NCBI GenBank assembly: GCA_024529925.1
Contig: JAFEUB010000803.1
Span: 248,001-312,000 of the forward strand
Length of the DNA stretch: 64,000 bases
Reading direction: 5' to 3'
Origin: Ophthalmolycus amberensis
Lineage: Eukaryota > Chordata > Actinopteri > Perciformes > Zoarcidae
Translations under genes and position numbers: made by a program
Notes under the pieces: model-generated
Told to the model about the DNA's origin: nothing
What the model saw: the letters and a program-made list of their open reading frames with translations, nothing else
Database searches by the model: none
In this document: in pieces, positions 36,162 to 45,489 of the stretch
Numbering within the stretch: the first letter of the stretch is position 1
How the letters are laid out: every line of letters starts with the position of its first letter

Positions 36162-37385
36162 CAGGAAAGAGCAGACAGCTCCAACTCTCAAAACCACTTC
36201 CTCCTCACAGATTCATACTTCCTCGTCCAGAAACGTCTCAAACACAGCAAAATGAGACAATCCAGAAACCAGTGGACAGAGAGGACAAGAGGAGCCGACA
36301 GTGAGATCAGATGCAGCTCTGCTCTGCTCTGCTGGATCAAAACCTCACTGGATGATTTCAGCTCTTCATCTACCACCAGTTCATAAACACAATCCTCTGC
36401 TCACACTTGTTCTCACTGCTGTTCCCAGTGAAGACCGTGTTTCTGTTTTTGGTGTTTGCTCAATCACTGCAGGAAACTGAAGTCACATGACACAGCCGGT
36501 TGGTTACATGTTGGATATCAAGGAAATAGCCCTCTGCTGCATGTCGGCCCCCCTCTTTCCCCTTTCCAACCTATCTGTCCTCTGAATCAGAGAAAGACAA
36601 ATGACGAAACAAAAAGAAGTAGAAGCTGAAGGGTAACAGTTGAGAGACACAGGGATGTGAATATAAGGTGGGGAAATGTGGATAATATGAAGGGTTCTCT
36701 CTCTCTCTCTGTAGTCTATCAGGGTGAGATGTCCAGTTTACTCTCTGAGGTCATGGACATCACCTGTGATGTCACCTCTGAACCACTTTTTGATCAAGGA
36801 AGCAAAGAGGAAAATGAATCAACAGACATTCTCTCTTCTGTCATTTACATCAGACCATATCTATTCAACCGCGTCACAGCCACCCAAACAGCCCCCTGAT
36901 CAGACGGAGGAGGTCCACAGACTACACACTCTGCTGACACTGTGTGCACCTTTCATCAGCACAATGACGATGGGATGTGATCTCGTACAGGCGCTGTGTG
37001 TCAGACTCACCAACCACCATGATGTTAAACTCGAGGCCAGCCTTCATGGTCTTGCGCCTCATCTGGTCCAGCACCGCCTCGATGCCCACGTAGCCAAACA
37101 GGTCAGTTCCTCGGATGAAGCTCGTCTGCAGGCCTGGCACAGACTGGCACAGCTCCACCTTCACCTCGGCCTCCAGCTCCATCTCCATCTCCACCTCTTT
37201 CTTCATTTCTTCCTCCTTCATTCCGTTCTGCTCTTTCGCTTTCATGGAATTCTGGGTATCCATGCTGGCCGGTTGTTCTTGGCACTTCCCCTGATCGTCT
37301 TGCTCTTGTCCCATGATGCCCCTCTCCTTCTCCTCTCTCCTCTCCATTGGGCTCTGCAGCTCCGTCTCCAGCTCTGCAGCAGTTT
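23195..37385 (-). CDS. sept12: Septin-12-like SEPT3-group septin, nine exons (5' end open)
   Basis: A filament-forming GTP-binding cytoskeletal protein. Minus-strand exons in coding order are 37385-37011, 35191-35063, 30861-30780, 30534-30397, 27639-27522, 27298-27203, 26492-26396, 25398-25347 and 23360-23195. They total 1253 nt: two bases finishing a codon, 416 codons and TGA at 23197-23195. Visible motifs in order are an acidic Glu/Lys/Met-rich N-terminal stretch, [14 protein letters not shown]-loop GQSGLGKST (G1), DTPGFGD (G3), AKAD (G4), and septin-unique-element sequence [13 protein letters not shown] and [15 protein letters not shown]. The C-terminus is short (CESDSHL) with no coiled coil, which fits the SEPT3 group. 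VGIEAVLDQ and the RLNES C-terminal region resemble septin-12 more than septin-3 or -9. All splice phases close with no frame damage. The first codon is split across an upstream exon that is not proven. Confidence 0.9.
23361..24689. other. Septin intron, nothing clear
   Basis: This is the proximal part of the last septin intron (25346-23361 on the - strand). No exon or certain repeat is visible. Confidence 0.5.
24690..25153 (+). repeat. Heptamer array (CTGCTAC/CTGCTGC/CTGCTAG)n
   Basis: About 65 tandem 7-bp units of the form ctgct(a/g)(c/g) in mixed order, with a few slips such as ctgctagc-ctgctac near 25010. It lies in the last septin intron. Confidence 0.93.
25347..25398 (-). CDS. sept12: Septin exon: septin-unique element, part 2
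   Basis: 52 nt encoding [18 protein letters not shown]. The acceptor is ctttccacag and the donor gtgagt. The frame joins both neighbours exactly. Confidence 0.93.
25770..26005 (+). mobile_element. Teleost dispersed repeat (LINE 3'-end type), copy 1
   Basis: It has the order atggtaaacagacttgcact, ctgatggcagaggctgcca, aggtgccacctgctcatca, ggagcatttggggttcagtg and cttgctcaaggacactt. The same order is found at 37560-37805, 40535-40750 and 60565-60785, and reversed at about 31080-31205. It is inside a septin intron. Confidence 0.65.
26396..26492 (-). CDS. sept12: Septin exon: septin-unique element, part 1
   Basis: 97 nt, 32 codons plus one base. It encodes [20 protein letters not shown] and [12 protein letters not shown]. 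The acceptor gttgtgtgtgtgcag is TG-rich rather than pyrimidine-rich. The donor is gtaaag. Confidence 0.93.
26700..27063 (-). repeat. Dispersed repeat, unexpanded relative of the 61.2-62.7 kb element
   Basis: Read on the - strand it shares agaagatggtct, tttctac/tat, gtcatcgg(t/a)gc(t/c)accgggtc, aaaccaga(c/t)g, ttcaccagga/aac, tccttcagctcag and the gaggagagctc...cagcagcg(c/t)ctcctcctc end with 61211-62680. It has no 39-bp array. It lies in the septin intron 27202-26493. Confidence 0.65.
27203..27298 (-). CDS. sept12: Septin exon: [12 protein letters not shown]
   Basis: 96 nt, 32 codons, phase 0 at both ends. It encodes [20 protein letters not shown] and [12 protein letters not shown], the typical septin segment after G4. 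Confidence 0.93.
27522..27639 (-). CDS. sept12: Septin exon: G4 (AKAD)
   Basis: 118 nt encoding [32 protein letters not shown] and RQEFKER. The G4 motif AKAD confers guanine specificity. The acceptor is gtttccag and the donor gtgagg. Confidence 0.93.
27690..28021 (+). repeat. Teleost dispersed repeat, left part (interrupted by hAT insertion)
   Basis: The DNA runs tgtgtgaaatgtctcgacaa, ctattggatggtttgccat, tttggtgatcccttttcatc, tgcaaaactaatgacattc and agctgtactttgtgttta. This is a common fish repeat. It resumes at 29266 (gatggtgaacatggtaaaca) after the inserted element. Confidence 0.6.
28022..29265 (-). mobile_element. Non-autonomous hAT element with BED-finger remnant, perfect 8-bp TSD
   Basis: Terminal inverted repeats are tag(g/t)ggtgtcacggatcac at both ends. 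The 8-bp duplication cttatgat flanks it exactly (28014-28021 and 29266-29273). The length is 1244 bp. On the - strand, 29093-28776 encodes a fragment with [20 protein letters not shown] and a TVCRRYL segment, the N-terminal part of a BED zinc finger as in ZBED-type hAT transposases. The catalytic part is deleted, so this is an internal-deletion derivative. The ends also contain many gatcacggttcgg-type subterminal repeats. It sits in a septin intron. Confidence 0.9.
29473..30365. mobile_element. Element bounded by long imperfect inverted repeats
   Basis: The left arm (about 29473-29580) and the reversed right arm (about 30235-30365) share tcatctctcaggg, ctcaccgtcaatgtac(g/a)tcc, agtaaaagagcttg, agaagtgtc/gaagtgtc and ggaaataaaagat. 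The arms are about 120 bp with some indels, spaced by about 650 bp. The transposon class is not identified. The right arm ends about 30 bp before a septin splice donor. Confidence 0.65.
29744..29989 (-). CDS. Exon-like ORF inside the inverted-repeat element
   Basis: An 81-codon - strand ORF with a good acceptor just before it (cttccttctgcag, exon start about 29998). It ends in TGA. The protein reads [19 protein letters not shown], then a hydrophobic stretch [20 protein letters not shown], then [14 protein letters not shown] and YVQ. I do not recognise it. It is on the septin's strand but has no fit to any septin segment. It could be a transposon gene's last exon, a captured host exon or chance. 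Confidence 0.35.
   Translation of the reverse strand: MEEHGPSYPFLLLDPSVFVNTKTFARPARWGLLPRLFFAYQCCYLLLATYVTMELRAGLCTLGDVMAVLQELPEAPEGYVQ
30397..30534 (-). CDS. sept12: Septin exon: WEPI to AATGH
   Basis: 138 nt encoding [20 protein letters not shown], then [19 protein letters not shown] and AATGH. The intron before it is only 245 nt. The Arg codon is split AG|G into the next exon. Confidence 0.93.
30780..30861 (-). CDS. sept12: Septin exon: G3 (DTPGFGD)
   Basis: 82 nt, 26 full codons with two bases at each end. It encodes [20 protein letters not shown] and QINNDN. The acceptor is cttctctgtcag and the donor gtgagt. Confidence 0.93.
31075..31205 (-). mobile_element. Teleost dispersed repeat (LINE 3'-end type), reversed copy
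   Basis: Read on the - strand: gcagccttcgggagcaaatt, cgggttcagtatcttgccc, ggcggactggaggagccggg. This is the same family as 25770-26005 in the opposite orientation. Confidence 0.55.
31640..31830 (+). mobile_element. LINE 3'-tail relic
   Basis: The end caataaatgatccttgaa plus accttgaa, preceded by gaattttgttgtgcat, matches the tail type of the LINE at 18220-18880. No coding part is recognisable. Confidence 0.45.
31831..34190. other. Septin intron with repeat-like DNA
   Basis: No exon fits. 32450-33000 (ggtgcaatgtgtaagatctg onward) looks like an interspersed repeat. 33600-33760 has the gctaa(c/a)atgct-rich pattern of the fish repeat that the hAT element at 28022 invaded. The rest is unassigned. 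Confidence 0.4.
34192..34758 (+). repeat. 16-bp minisatellite of alternating CTGTA and TACAG, about 35 copies
   Basis: The unit is ctgta(t/c)ctacagta(c/t)(g/a), 16 bp. Every unit carries the inverted pair CTGTA/TACAG, so the whole array is a chain of short hairpins on either strand. All + strand frames stay open because 16 is not a multiple of 3. It lies in the large septin intron 35062-30862. Confidence 0.97.
35039..35059 (+). repeat. (AC)n microsatellite at a septin splice donor
   Basis: On the septin strand this is a (GT)n run that starts inside the donor gtgagtgtgtgt. About ten units. Confidence 0.9.
35063..35191 (-). CDS. sept12: Septin exon: P-loop (G1)
   Basis: 129 nt, starting with the last two bases of the P-loop's first Gly. 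It encodes [20 protein letters not shown] to KLHSVSH and ends with the first base of Val. The donor gtgagtgtgtgt runs straight into a (GT)n tract, which is (AC)n on the + strand at about 35039-35058. Confidence 0.93.
35192..37010. other. Septin intron; (TG)n at 36126-36160
   Basis: It contains one (TG)n tract of about 35 bp. No exon or named element is otherwise recognised. Confidence 0.5.
37011..37385 (-). CDS. sept12: Septin exon: acidic N-terminal segment and start of G domain
   Basis: The acceptor on the - strand is ttacccacag and the donor is gtgagt after the Gly codon's first base at 37011. The exon is 375 nt. It encodes [19 protein letters not shown], then a Glu/Lys/Met-rich tract, then [17 protein letters not shown] and FNIMVV. 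An internal ATG at 37347 could serve as a start, but the open frame with a good acceptor argues that coding begins in an earlier exon. Confidence 0.9.
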
Positions 37386-37559
37386 CTGTGGGTAAAGAAA
37401 GAGTTCAGACATAGTTTCAACTGATTTGGCTTCGCAGCAGCGGATAGTTTGCATCTGCAACAATAATCAACATCTTCATTTCTACAATTAGAGACGTGCT
37501 CTTTGGTGGACATGTAATTACTATGACTATTACCACCCCAATGTCTTTAATCCTTATAC

Positions 37560-37805
37560 TTGTTTAGAGCCTTCCGACCACTCAAAGTGCTCCTAACACT
37601 ACATGTCATCATTCACCCATTCACACCCATTCACACCCTGATGGCAGGGACTACCATGCAAGGTGTCACCTGCACATCAGGACTAGCTGACCATTCATAC
37701 ACCAGCGGGCACAGCCTCCGGGAGCAATTTGGGGTTAAGTGTCTGCCTACACATGCACACATCAGCATGGACTAGCAGAGCTGGGATTGAACCACCGATC
37801 CTCTG
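37560..37805 (+). mobile_element. Teleost dispersed repeat (LINE 3'-end type), copy 2
   Basis: agccttccgaccactcaaag, catcattcacccattcacac, caaggtgtcacctgcacatc, gggagcaatttggggttaag and gattgaaccaccgatcctc occur in the family order. Confidence 0.7.
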
Positions 37806-38104
37806 ACGTTTCCATGGAACACGGCGATAGAACATGTGAGAGCACTATCACAGCTCTGTGAAAATCCACATCCCTGCCTCTGAAACCTTAAACGTCCTGA
37901 GTTGTCACAGAAAGAACAACCGTTGGTGGGCTGACATCGATAGTCCATTTAAGAGAAGAAGAAATGGAGGTCCCTCGGTGTTTGAAGTTTTCTACAACCT
38001 CATTGGTAACTAAGGGTTGAAGCTCGTCTGTGTTCTTTGCGGAAGTTCACAAGCTACCTCTTTGATCTGGAGAGATTTAAGTTCTAGACAAGAGATCAGA
38101 CGTG

Positions 38105-38310
38105 TCACAGTGTTTGAACTGAGTCAGAGGGACAAATACAATCGTTAGTATACAATGAACACATGAGACCTATACTAGACATGGACTTAACTACTCGTGA
38201 TCTTTTGGTCACTAGGTCAAAGATCCAGTTACACATGGACCTGTTGACACCCCTCTCTAGGACTTTGTCATGCAGCCTCGCTGGAGTAATATCATTACAA
38301 ACAGTGTGTG
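38105..38310 (-). mobile_element. LINE reverse-transcriptase relic (Rex1-like)
   Basis: On the - strand the DNA reads ITPARLHDKVLERGVNRSMC and NWIFDLVTKRSRVVKSM, followed by a degraded SLYTNDC. These match the RT segment just before the catalytic box in Rex1/CR1-type fish LINEs. A (GT)12 tract at 38303-38326 interrupts it. Confidence 0.6.
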
Positions 38311-38558
38311 TGTGTGTGTGTGTGTGGCTCAAAGCTGGAGCTCCCTCCTGTATCCTCAGCGCCCCATGCACAGATCTCTGGTCCACACACAAAACCACTG
38401 GATGTATCTGGCAACCATGGAGAGCCTGTTGTTCATCATGTCTGACAGCCCGGCAAACAGGCACCAGCAAATATACCGCCTGTACAAGTCATATGTGTAT
38501 GGATACAACTATCACACACATGCTCACCAGCGGTACCATTCTACTGGGCCTGAAGCTT

Positions 38559-38561
<3 letters not shown>

Positions 38562-38622
<61 letters not shown>
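38562..38622 (+). repeat. (CA)n microsatellite
   Basis: About 30 uninterrupted CA units. Confidence 0.97.
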
Positions 38623-38624
<2 letters not shown>

Positions 38625-38639
38625 CTGTTGGTTAGTGTT

Positions 38640-39729
38640 AGTCCACATGATTTAATCAGCTATAAATATACGAACAGTAGTAATCCCCGTGAGTCAGGAG
38701 AGAGACAGACAGCGTTTTTATGCATCATTCAGTTTTACACTCCACTAAATGTTACAGTTGGTTGCATTATGGGAAATGTAGGCTGTGTTTTTTTGGAGCT
38801 TGACTACTGGGGATAAAGGTATGGCATGTATTTGCAGCATTATTACCGTATGTGTTGCGTATGTGTTGCGTTGGGACTGATCCATGCATTGTGTTTCACT
38901 TGGTGGAGGTCTGTGCTCTCCGAGGTTTATCTAGTTTATCAACGTGTCTCTTGTGAGCACCATGTGATGCTAAAGCCATGAAGTGGATGAACCTGTCTCA
39001 CACACTTTGAGTTGAACAGAGCTGCTCATCAGAGGAATACCTCGATGAATTTGCATACTGTATGTGTCAACAGTTACAGTTGACTGCAATATTTATTCTA
39101 CCAGTTTCAGCTTCTTGGTACTTCCAGCACCTTATTCAAGACAAAGCCGAGTGAAGCGGTGCTTATCCTGCATTCTGCGAGAAGAAGAAACAAAGTAGTT
39201 ACAGTATTGTTCTAAAGAAACGATGTTTATCTGACATAACAAATGAAATGATCATAAATACCCACTTATAGTTCTGTTTTACTCATTTCCTCATTCATTT
39301 GTACCTCCAAACATTATACTAAATGCCAATAAAAGAATCATGAAAGATGTGATACGTCATTTTGTCTAATCGGGTGCCAATTGATCAGCATGTCGTTCAA
39401 TATGTAACAGTAAAGACGTGGAGACCGGCAGAGACGCGTAGAAGACAAAGTAAACCGTGGAGTTGGAGGTGACTAGAGACGCATGTGAAAAGCAAACAGT
39501 GCGTCCAACCACAGCACAGAGAGAGAGACCGTAAGAACACCAGGCGCCGTTTGTTCAGGGCGGCAAAAACACAAATAGAAGCACAGAAGGAGGGTTTTTG
39601 TTCTCATTCAGGGCAGTTTTCCCACATCTTAAAATATAGCAGAAATGTATTAGTAACGCTACTGCAGGCTTTATCACAAACATGGAGGAGATTGTATCGT
39701 TGCGATGGGTAATGTCATGTACAAAAATG
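38640..39729. other. Non-coding, nothing recognised
   Basis: No exon or repeat that I can name. It may be septin first-intron DNA if the gene starts near 42.8 kb. Confidence 0.35.
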
Positions 39730-39772
39730 GAGAAAAACCCACGAACATCTAGCTTTTGTCTTCAGTGGGAAA

Positions 39773-40055
39773 GGTTAAGATCGCCATCCATTCCCGGGAC
39801 AAATGAGTCTGCAGCAGCAGTCACGTGTTCATCAGATCACCAGTGATGGAAACATGACACCTCGGTGGACACGCTAACATTTGCCTCTCCTCCGTCCACT
39901 TCTTTGTCACCTCAGCCACCAATTCTGTTCGTCTCCGACATCGTTCTGAATGAGTCTGCACCCAGTTTGAAAGAGCGAGTGAGTAACAGACAGAAACACA
40001 GGAAGCAGCACAACATCTCACCGGCCTCCGTGCTGCCTCCTGCTCTTTAACCACC
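39773..40055 (+). repeat. 283-bp repeat, forward copy
   Basis: It matches the reverse complement of 49832-50114 over 283 bp without gaps, with 8 mismatches by eye (about 97 percent). The related fragment at 10850-10960 shows it belongs to a dispersed family that extends further left. Confidence 0.9.
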
Positions 40056-40534
40056 CTGTGTCTGGACGCAAGACCACGAAGAACAACTTCAAACCTGCTG
40101 GTTTTCTGAATGGAGTTAGTATCAATCAGTGCTCGGGCTATGCTAACATCGCAGCTGCACCGTCAACACTCTAAATAATGTCATCTAGGCGTAAATACAG
40201 GAGCTATGCTATTGTGTCGACCAGAGACAGATGTGGTTCATACGCACACATTCATACACAGAGCGTCTCTGGTGCCCGTGCTAATTAGAAGAGCTCTGGA
40301 GCCGATAACGGCTTTTCCCACCACGGCAGGACGTCAGTGAGGACAGCAGGATAATCTCAAGGCTGACGTGTGAATTTCTGGCTCGAGAATCTAAGTTGAA
40401 TATTTATTTTTTACTATTATTATTTCAAAGCTCATTCAACTTTAAACTAAGTTTTTACACAGAAAAGACTGTCATCCTTGAACAATCCATGATGTCTTCC
40501 TGTAAAGAAAAGGGTCCACAGCTGGAATTGAACT

Positions 40535-40750
40535 GGTAAATGGTAAATCGACTCGTACACTCAAAATGCTGTAACACTGCATGTTATCATCACACCATCC
40601 ATGACGGGGGCGGTGCAAGTTGCCACCTGCACATCAGGACTAACGAAGCATTCACAGTGCCTGAGGACACATCGGCATCGACCAGTGTAGCTGGAAATCA
40701 AACCGCCGATCTTCCGATTGAAGGACGACCCGCCCTGCCACTGAGCCGTT
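40535..40750 (+). mobile_element. Teleost dispersed repeat (LINE 3'-end type), copy 3
   Basis: gccacctgcacatcaggact, gcattcacagtgcctgagga and aaaccgccgatcttccgatt occur in family order. More diverged than copies 2 and 4. Confidence 0.6.
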
Positions 40751-40869
40751 CTGTGGTCACACAGCACAGTTGCTGTCTTGTCTATGTTTTTGGATCCTTT
40801 GTTGAGAGGAACACATTTCGAGGTGAGTCATTGAAATACAAACGCTCATCTTGTGGGTGAAGTATTCCT

Positions 40870-41789
40870 TTTAGTCTGAATACACTTTCTTTCAACATTT
40901 ACAGTTCAACAATCCAATCTTCCTTGAAGGTGTCAACATGGATTTTGAATTGGAAGGTTTTTGCACTTATCCACACAGAATTATACTGAAAATCATCACA
41001 GAGAGGACACATGTCCTCTCCTCACAATAGAAGGTGTTTTAACCCGTAGTTGTCAGTGTTTCCTCAACATCATCATGACAAGGATCAGAAGATGTTCATC
41101 AACAGGCTCTGTGTTCTTTAGAGGTGTTACTGCTCTCATGAAGATCTCAGATGAAACTGGGCCTGCTAGAGGGCTCACAGAGACATTGTCCTGCATCATG
41201 GTGGGACGGCTCAGCGGTATGTCCTCCATCATTACACCACACTGGAATCAGCAGGCTGATCGTGAGTAATACTATTGGTGTACCAGAGAGACACTTCATC
41301 GGTTATCCCCCCAGCCTCAGACAGAGAGTGTTTAAAGCCACCGAGGATCAGGACTGATGAGGACTGATGAGGACTGATGAGGACCATGGAGATGAGGACC
41401 ATGGAGATGAGGATGGGGGATATGATGTTCCCCCATTACATCATGTCCTTCTCTCCGTCTGTGGGGCTTTGGTCAGGCTACCATGATACCATGACAGCTT
41501 AGGTGTCTTCACGTCTTCAAGCCTGTTTTACTTATGTTCAGCTTAAAATGTATATTTCAAACAAACTATTTGGTACATGTGTTGCCCGAGAAGGAAGAAG
41601 TCAATAGATGGGCACGGTGTGATGAAGTGTGTAAATGGGGTAATGACTCACAGGTGCTGGTCTCAGCTGGACACTAGTTGCGGGACAAAGAGAGCTTCAG
41701 GAAGAAGTTCAAACCTGAACTATTTAATCATGAAGCACGAGTGATTGTTGTATCGTCTTCCAGAAAGTTACAGAAACTGTCACTCAACA
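40870..41789. other. Non-coding; short gatgagga(c/t) iterations at 41341-41415
   Basis: Only a small degenerate tandem run (gactgatgag, then gaccatggagatgag) is visible. Confidence 0.4.
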
Positions 41790-41870
41790 ACTTAATGAAC
41801 CAGGTCGGTAGTGAGGGAGAGCGCTGCAGACGAGACGCTAAACAGACCGTCATCTCTCAGGGAAAGTAAA
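41790..41870 (+). repeat. Repeat fragment shared with 29430-29500
   Basis: gaaccaggtc...gtagtgagggagagcgctgc, agacg...agacgcta and gtcatctctcaggg recur near the left inverted-repeat arm at 29430-29500. Confidence 0.5.
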
Positions 41871-42835
41871 TAATGACGGCTCAGATTCCTTTGCTCCCAT
41901 GGAACCACTGTTCAGACTGACTTTATATCTCTGTCTATATCTGTTGATCGTGAGGTCTCTCAGACCCAAACAACGATGCAACCACATAAGTCATTTTATC
42001 AAATGAGATGCAAATGACGCAGATTTGTTGAACAAGCTGTTTTGTCACATTTGATCTATTTTAATATTCGTTTGTCGTCTATATTAAGGTATATACATAT
42101 GTATATATGTATAGAAAGGGCTTCTTCTCTTCATCTTCAGACATTCCAGTTTATATGAACGTAGTTCTTCTGTGTGCCATACTGTCTTTCATTAATAATG
42201 AATTTAAAGTCACCAGATGAAATGTGATGAGGCGTCACACTGGAGCAGTCGCACCGCTCACCCAGAACACCTCGGCCACTCCATCTGGAGATCAAACTGA
42301 AAGTCACGCAGCTGACATGTTGCTAATAACCTCTCATTGTAGAGGGAAACTGTGCGGCTTACTGCGGGTCAAAGATAGAGTGAGTCTGTAGACTGTGACG
42401 GACGTTTAGAGAGAGAAAGTTACCGTCACCTTCATTTTCTCTTCCTGATTGTTTGGGCTCACCAGGAGGATCTGATTGCTGCTCCTCTGACGTAGAGACA
42501 TCACAATGGCAATAAGTAGTATGTATATATATTTCATCTTCATAATGTGAAGCCCTCCTCTGCAATAAACCGGATTCTGATTAGTAAACAGTTGTACAGT
42601 TTTGTGACATATGGAACATGTCACAGAGAGTGGTGCATGGATCATGCTGACACTACGGCGCTCAGGCTGGGATTTCAAAAGAGCTCCTTTAGGATGTGCT
42701 TGATTCAACAGCCGAGGCCTAACCTCCCTCCCACCCCCATCCTGACCGCCAAAGTGGACCAGTCCTGTCAGCTCTCATTGTTAGCCCAGGAGACATCCAC
42801 GGGGGGACGAGACACCAAAACACGAGGAAAACATC
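41871..42835. other. Non-coding, nothing recognised
   Basis: No exon or clear repeat family. Confidence 0.35.
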
Positions 42836-42839
42836 CTAC

Positions 42840-42849
42840 CTTCTCTCAT
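42840..42849 (-). CDS. sept12: Candidate septin initiator exon (10 coding nt)
   Basis: On the - strand, ATG AGA GAA G is followed by a GT donor (gtagga). It would join in frame to the exon at 37385, giving MREETAAELE. An in-frame TGA directly precedes the ATG, as in a 5' UTR. The DNA upstream on this strand is CG-containing (about 42930-42960) and then G-rich (43140-43200), as in a TATA-less promoter. Against it, the Kozak context is weak (T at -3), the donor is not ideal, and a 10-nt match arises easily by chance. This is a hypothesis only. Confidence 0.25.
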
Positions 42850-43135
42850 TCACAGACGCCTCTTGTACGGCTCGCTGGTTGCCAGTGACGGGATGCTTTC
42901 TAAACTCCTCTTTCTGCAAACTTTTGTCCACCGCCGCCGTGCTGGTCCTGCACTCTGTGCTAGTACCTCGTTCCCTCTCTCTGGTTCTCCCTGATGGCAG
43001 GAGGAGTGTGGAGGGAAGGGAAAGAGAGGGGGACAAGAAGAGCCAGAGAGGGGGGGGGAGGCTGTTGGTGGCTAAGAGCAGCTCCAGGATTCATTCACAT
43101 GCAAATGGCCCAAGAAGCTTCCACTAATCCCTGAG

Positions 43136-43200
43136 AGGAGAAGGCCTCCGCCTCCCCACTCCTCCGCCTCCCCACTCCTCCCCCTCCCCCGTCACAATCA
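43136..43200 (-). promoter_or_regulatory. G-rich tract, possible septin promoter
   Basis: Read on the - strand this is a run of G blocks (gggggagggggaggagtggg and two ggaggcgga-like repeats). It lies about 300 bp upstream of the candidate initiator exon. It could be a GC-box/MAZ-type TATA-less promoter or a G-quadruplex. Only the composition and position support it. Confidence 0.2.
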
Positions 43201-43885
43201 TTTACCCAGCCTTGGCTGAGCTGTCAGTCAGTGTGGGATGGAGGTGCAGGGCTGTGCCAAGTGGCTCTGTAACTAAAACCAAACTGTTATTCCTTAAAGG
43301 GACATGCTTGGAGTGCTTCCCACACGTTCACGATGGCTGCATTCTGCTCTTCTTATTCTCTTCTCTTTATCTCCACCTTCACACACTTCCATTCTAGCCC
43401 GTCCAACATTTTGGGTTTTGGTCCAAGCACTAAAATCTCTCGTCACAGTGCGCTCTTACTATCCAGATGTGGAGAAAAAGATGTTACGTCTGTGTGGTTT
43501 CTGTTGAGCACTCACAGGCCGTGGTGCTTTGCCTCTCAGAACCTATTCACCTGGTACCAACATGTGTCTGGGGATCTGACACAGCAGGGCGAATGCATCA
43601 TTAGACCACATTCAGAGGTGGTCTGAGCCGCATCCTTTCAGCAGTGTGTACGCGAAGGTGTCCTGGGCCACACTGAAGGACCGAACTGAATAGTTCAGAT
43701 GAAATTCAAATACATTCTTCAAGAGCTTGAAGATCCAATCATCCCGAACGTTTGTGTCACGCAAGAGAGCCAAAGAAACGGCCCAAGCTGTCAGATTGAC
43801 ATTTAGGGTGTGTTGATTAATTCACAACGTCAACTCATGCACTGAGTGCCAAGAAAACATTCCACCTTAAACGTTGCTGATATGC
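43201..43885. other. Non-coding upstream of the candidate septin promoter
   Basis: No gene on either strand can be supported. Confidence 0.35.
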
Positions 43886-43892
43886 TGATGGC

Positions 43893-44264
<372 letters not shown>

Positions 44265-44580
44265 GAATGAATGAATGAATGAATGAATTTTATTTATATA
44301 GCGCTTTTCACAGACAGTAGTATCACAAAGTGCTTAACAGAGCAGACATTTAAAAGCATAAAAAACACAATGTGACCCAAGGGTCAATAAATTATCTACA
44401 CAGAGAAAATTAAAAAATAAAATAAAAAATAATAAAAAATAATAAAAAATGTAAAACATATTTTGAGAGCAGGTCTAGGACATGGGTTTACTTTTACACA
44501 AACGCCAGCCTAAACAGGTGGGTTTTGAGCTGGCTTTTAAAAGTATCCACAGTATCTGCGAGGCGCAGAGTTGCAGGCAG
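44265..44580 (-). mobile_element. LINE 3' end with (GAAT)n tail
   Basis: (gaat)n is followed by ttttatttatatagcgcttt, tcacaaagtgcttaacagag and, further in, cctaaacaggtgggttttga and gctggcttttaaaagtatcc. This is a common fish retroelement 3' region read from its tail. It is bounded by TA tracts on both sides. Confidence 0.6.
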
Positions 44581-44599
44581 ATATATATATATATATATA

Positions 44600-45489
44600 G
44601 AAATATACACATATATATATCTTGTAAATATAGACCTACATGTTCCATACAGTTGGAGTTGTTCAGTATGTAAATGTCTGATTCAAGTTACTGGGTGAGA
44701 AACGGTTTGAGAAAGTAAACTTTGATCGATGTCTGCTGAAAGCACATTAAAGCTTCAACATGTAAACGTCCAGAATACGAGTCAGTCTGAACTTTAAAGA
44801 GTAAAACTTCAAGTGAAACAAGCTACAGCGCTTTTGTGGAACACCTCTTAAGCTTAAAAAGATGTTGTGATGATCCTAGCCTGAAGATTCTTTCATGTCT
44901 TATCACTATCAAACATGTGTCCTGCTGTGTGCGGACTGACATGCTCTGGTCATGTGACAGGCTTCCTGCTGTGTGCTCTCAGGTGTGAGCAGCTACAGCA
45001 GCAAAGTGTGTTCACTGCATCTGTCATCACAGTAACTATTACTTTGGGCATTTCTATTTGTATCTATATGAAGTAAACGTCTTCTCTTACAGTTGAAGAT
45101 GAATTATACTCAGCTGCTGGATGTGTTTGTTCCGTCTATGCCGCTTTAAAGAGTCAGAAGCAGAAGGAAGTGTCTCCACAGAGAGAGGCGGAGGAGAAGC
45201 GAGCACAGTGACATGTCAGTGGAGAGAAGCGGGGAAGTGTGTCGCTGCAAAACTACCCGCCGCTTGAGTTCACATATTGGTTATTTCATATCTCAGTGAA
45301 GATAATTATCTCAATACTATCACGGGAACGATCACCATTCAGCATATTTTCTGATACTTCAATAAATGAACAGTCTCTATGAATCAACAACGTGCTTTTG
45401 TATACACTGTGAATTAAATACTAGACTTTGAAAATGTGTGACCCAGCCCCCCCACCGGCAAGTCTTCTCATTTTAAAGCTTAACAGAAA
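44600..45489. other. Non-coding, nothing recognised
   Basis: No exon or confident repeat. AT-rich. Confidence 0.35.

Noticed and set aside
36901..37395. + strand 223-codon ORF with His/Leu-rich sequence
   Set aside because: Antisense shadow of the septin exon at 37011-37385.
37103..37513. 136-codon - strand ORF overlapping the septin exon
   Set aside because: It is a different frame of the real septin exon, has no septin motifs and runs across the acceptor.
38163..38816. 217-codon + strand ORF with His/Thr runs
   Set aside because: Antisense to a LINE RT relic and extended by a CA microsatellite.
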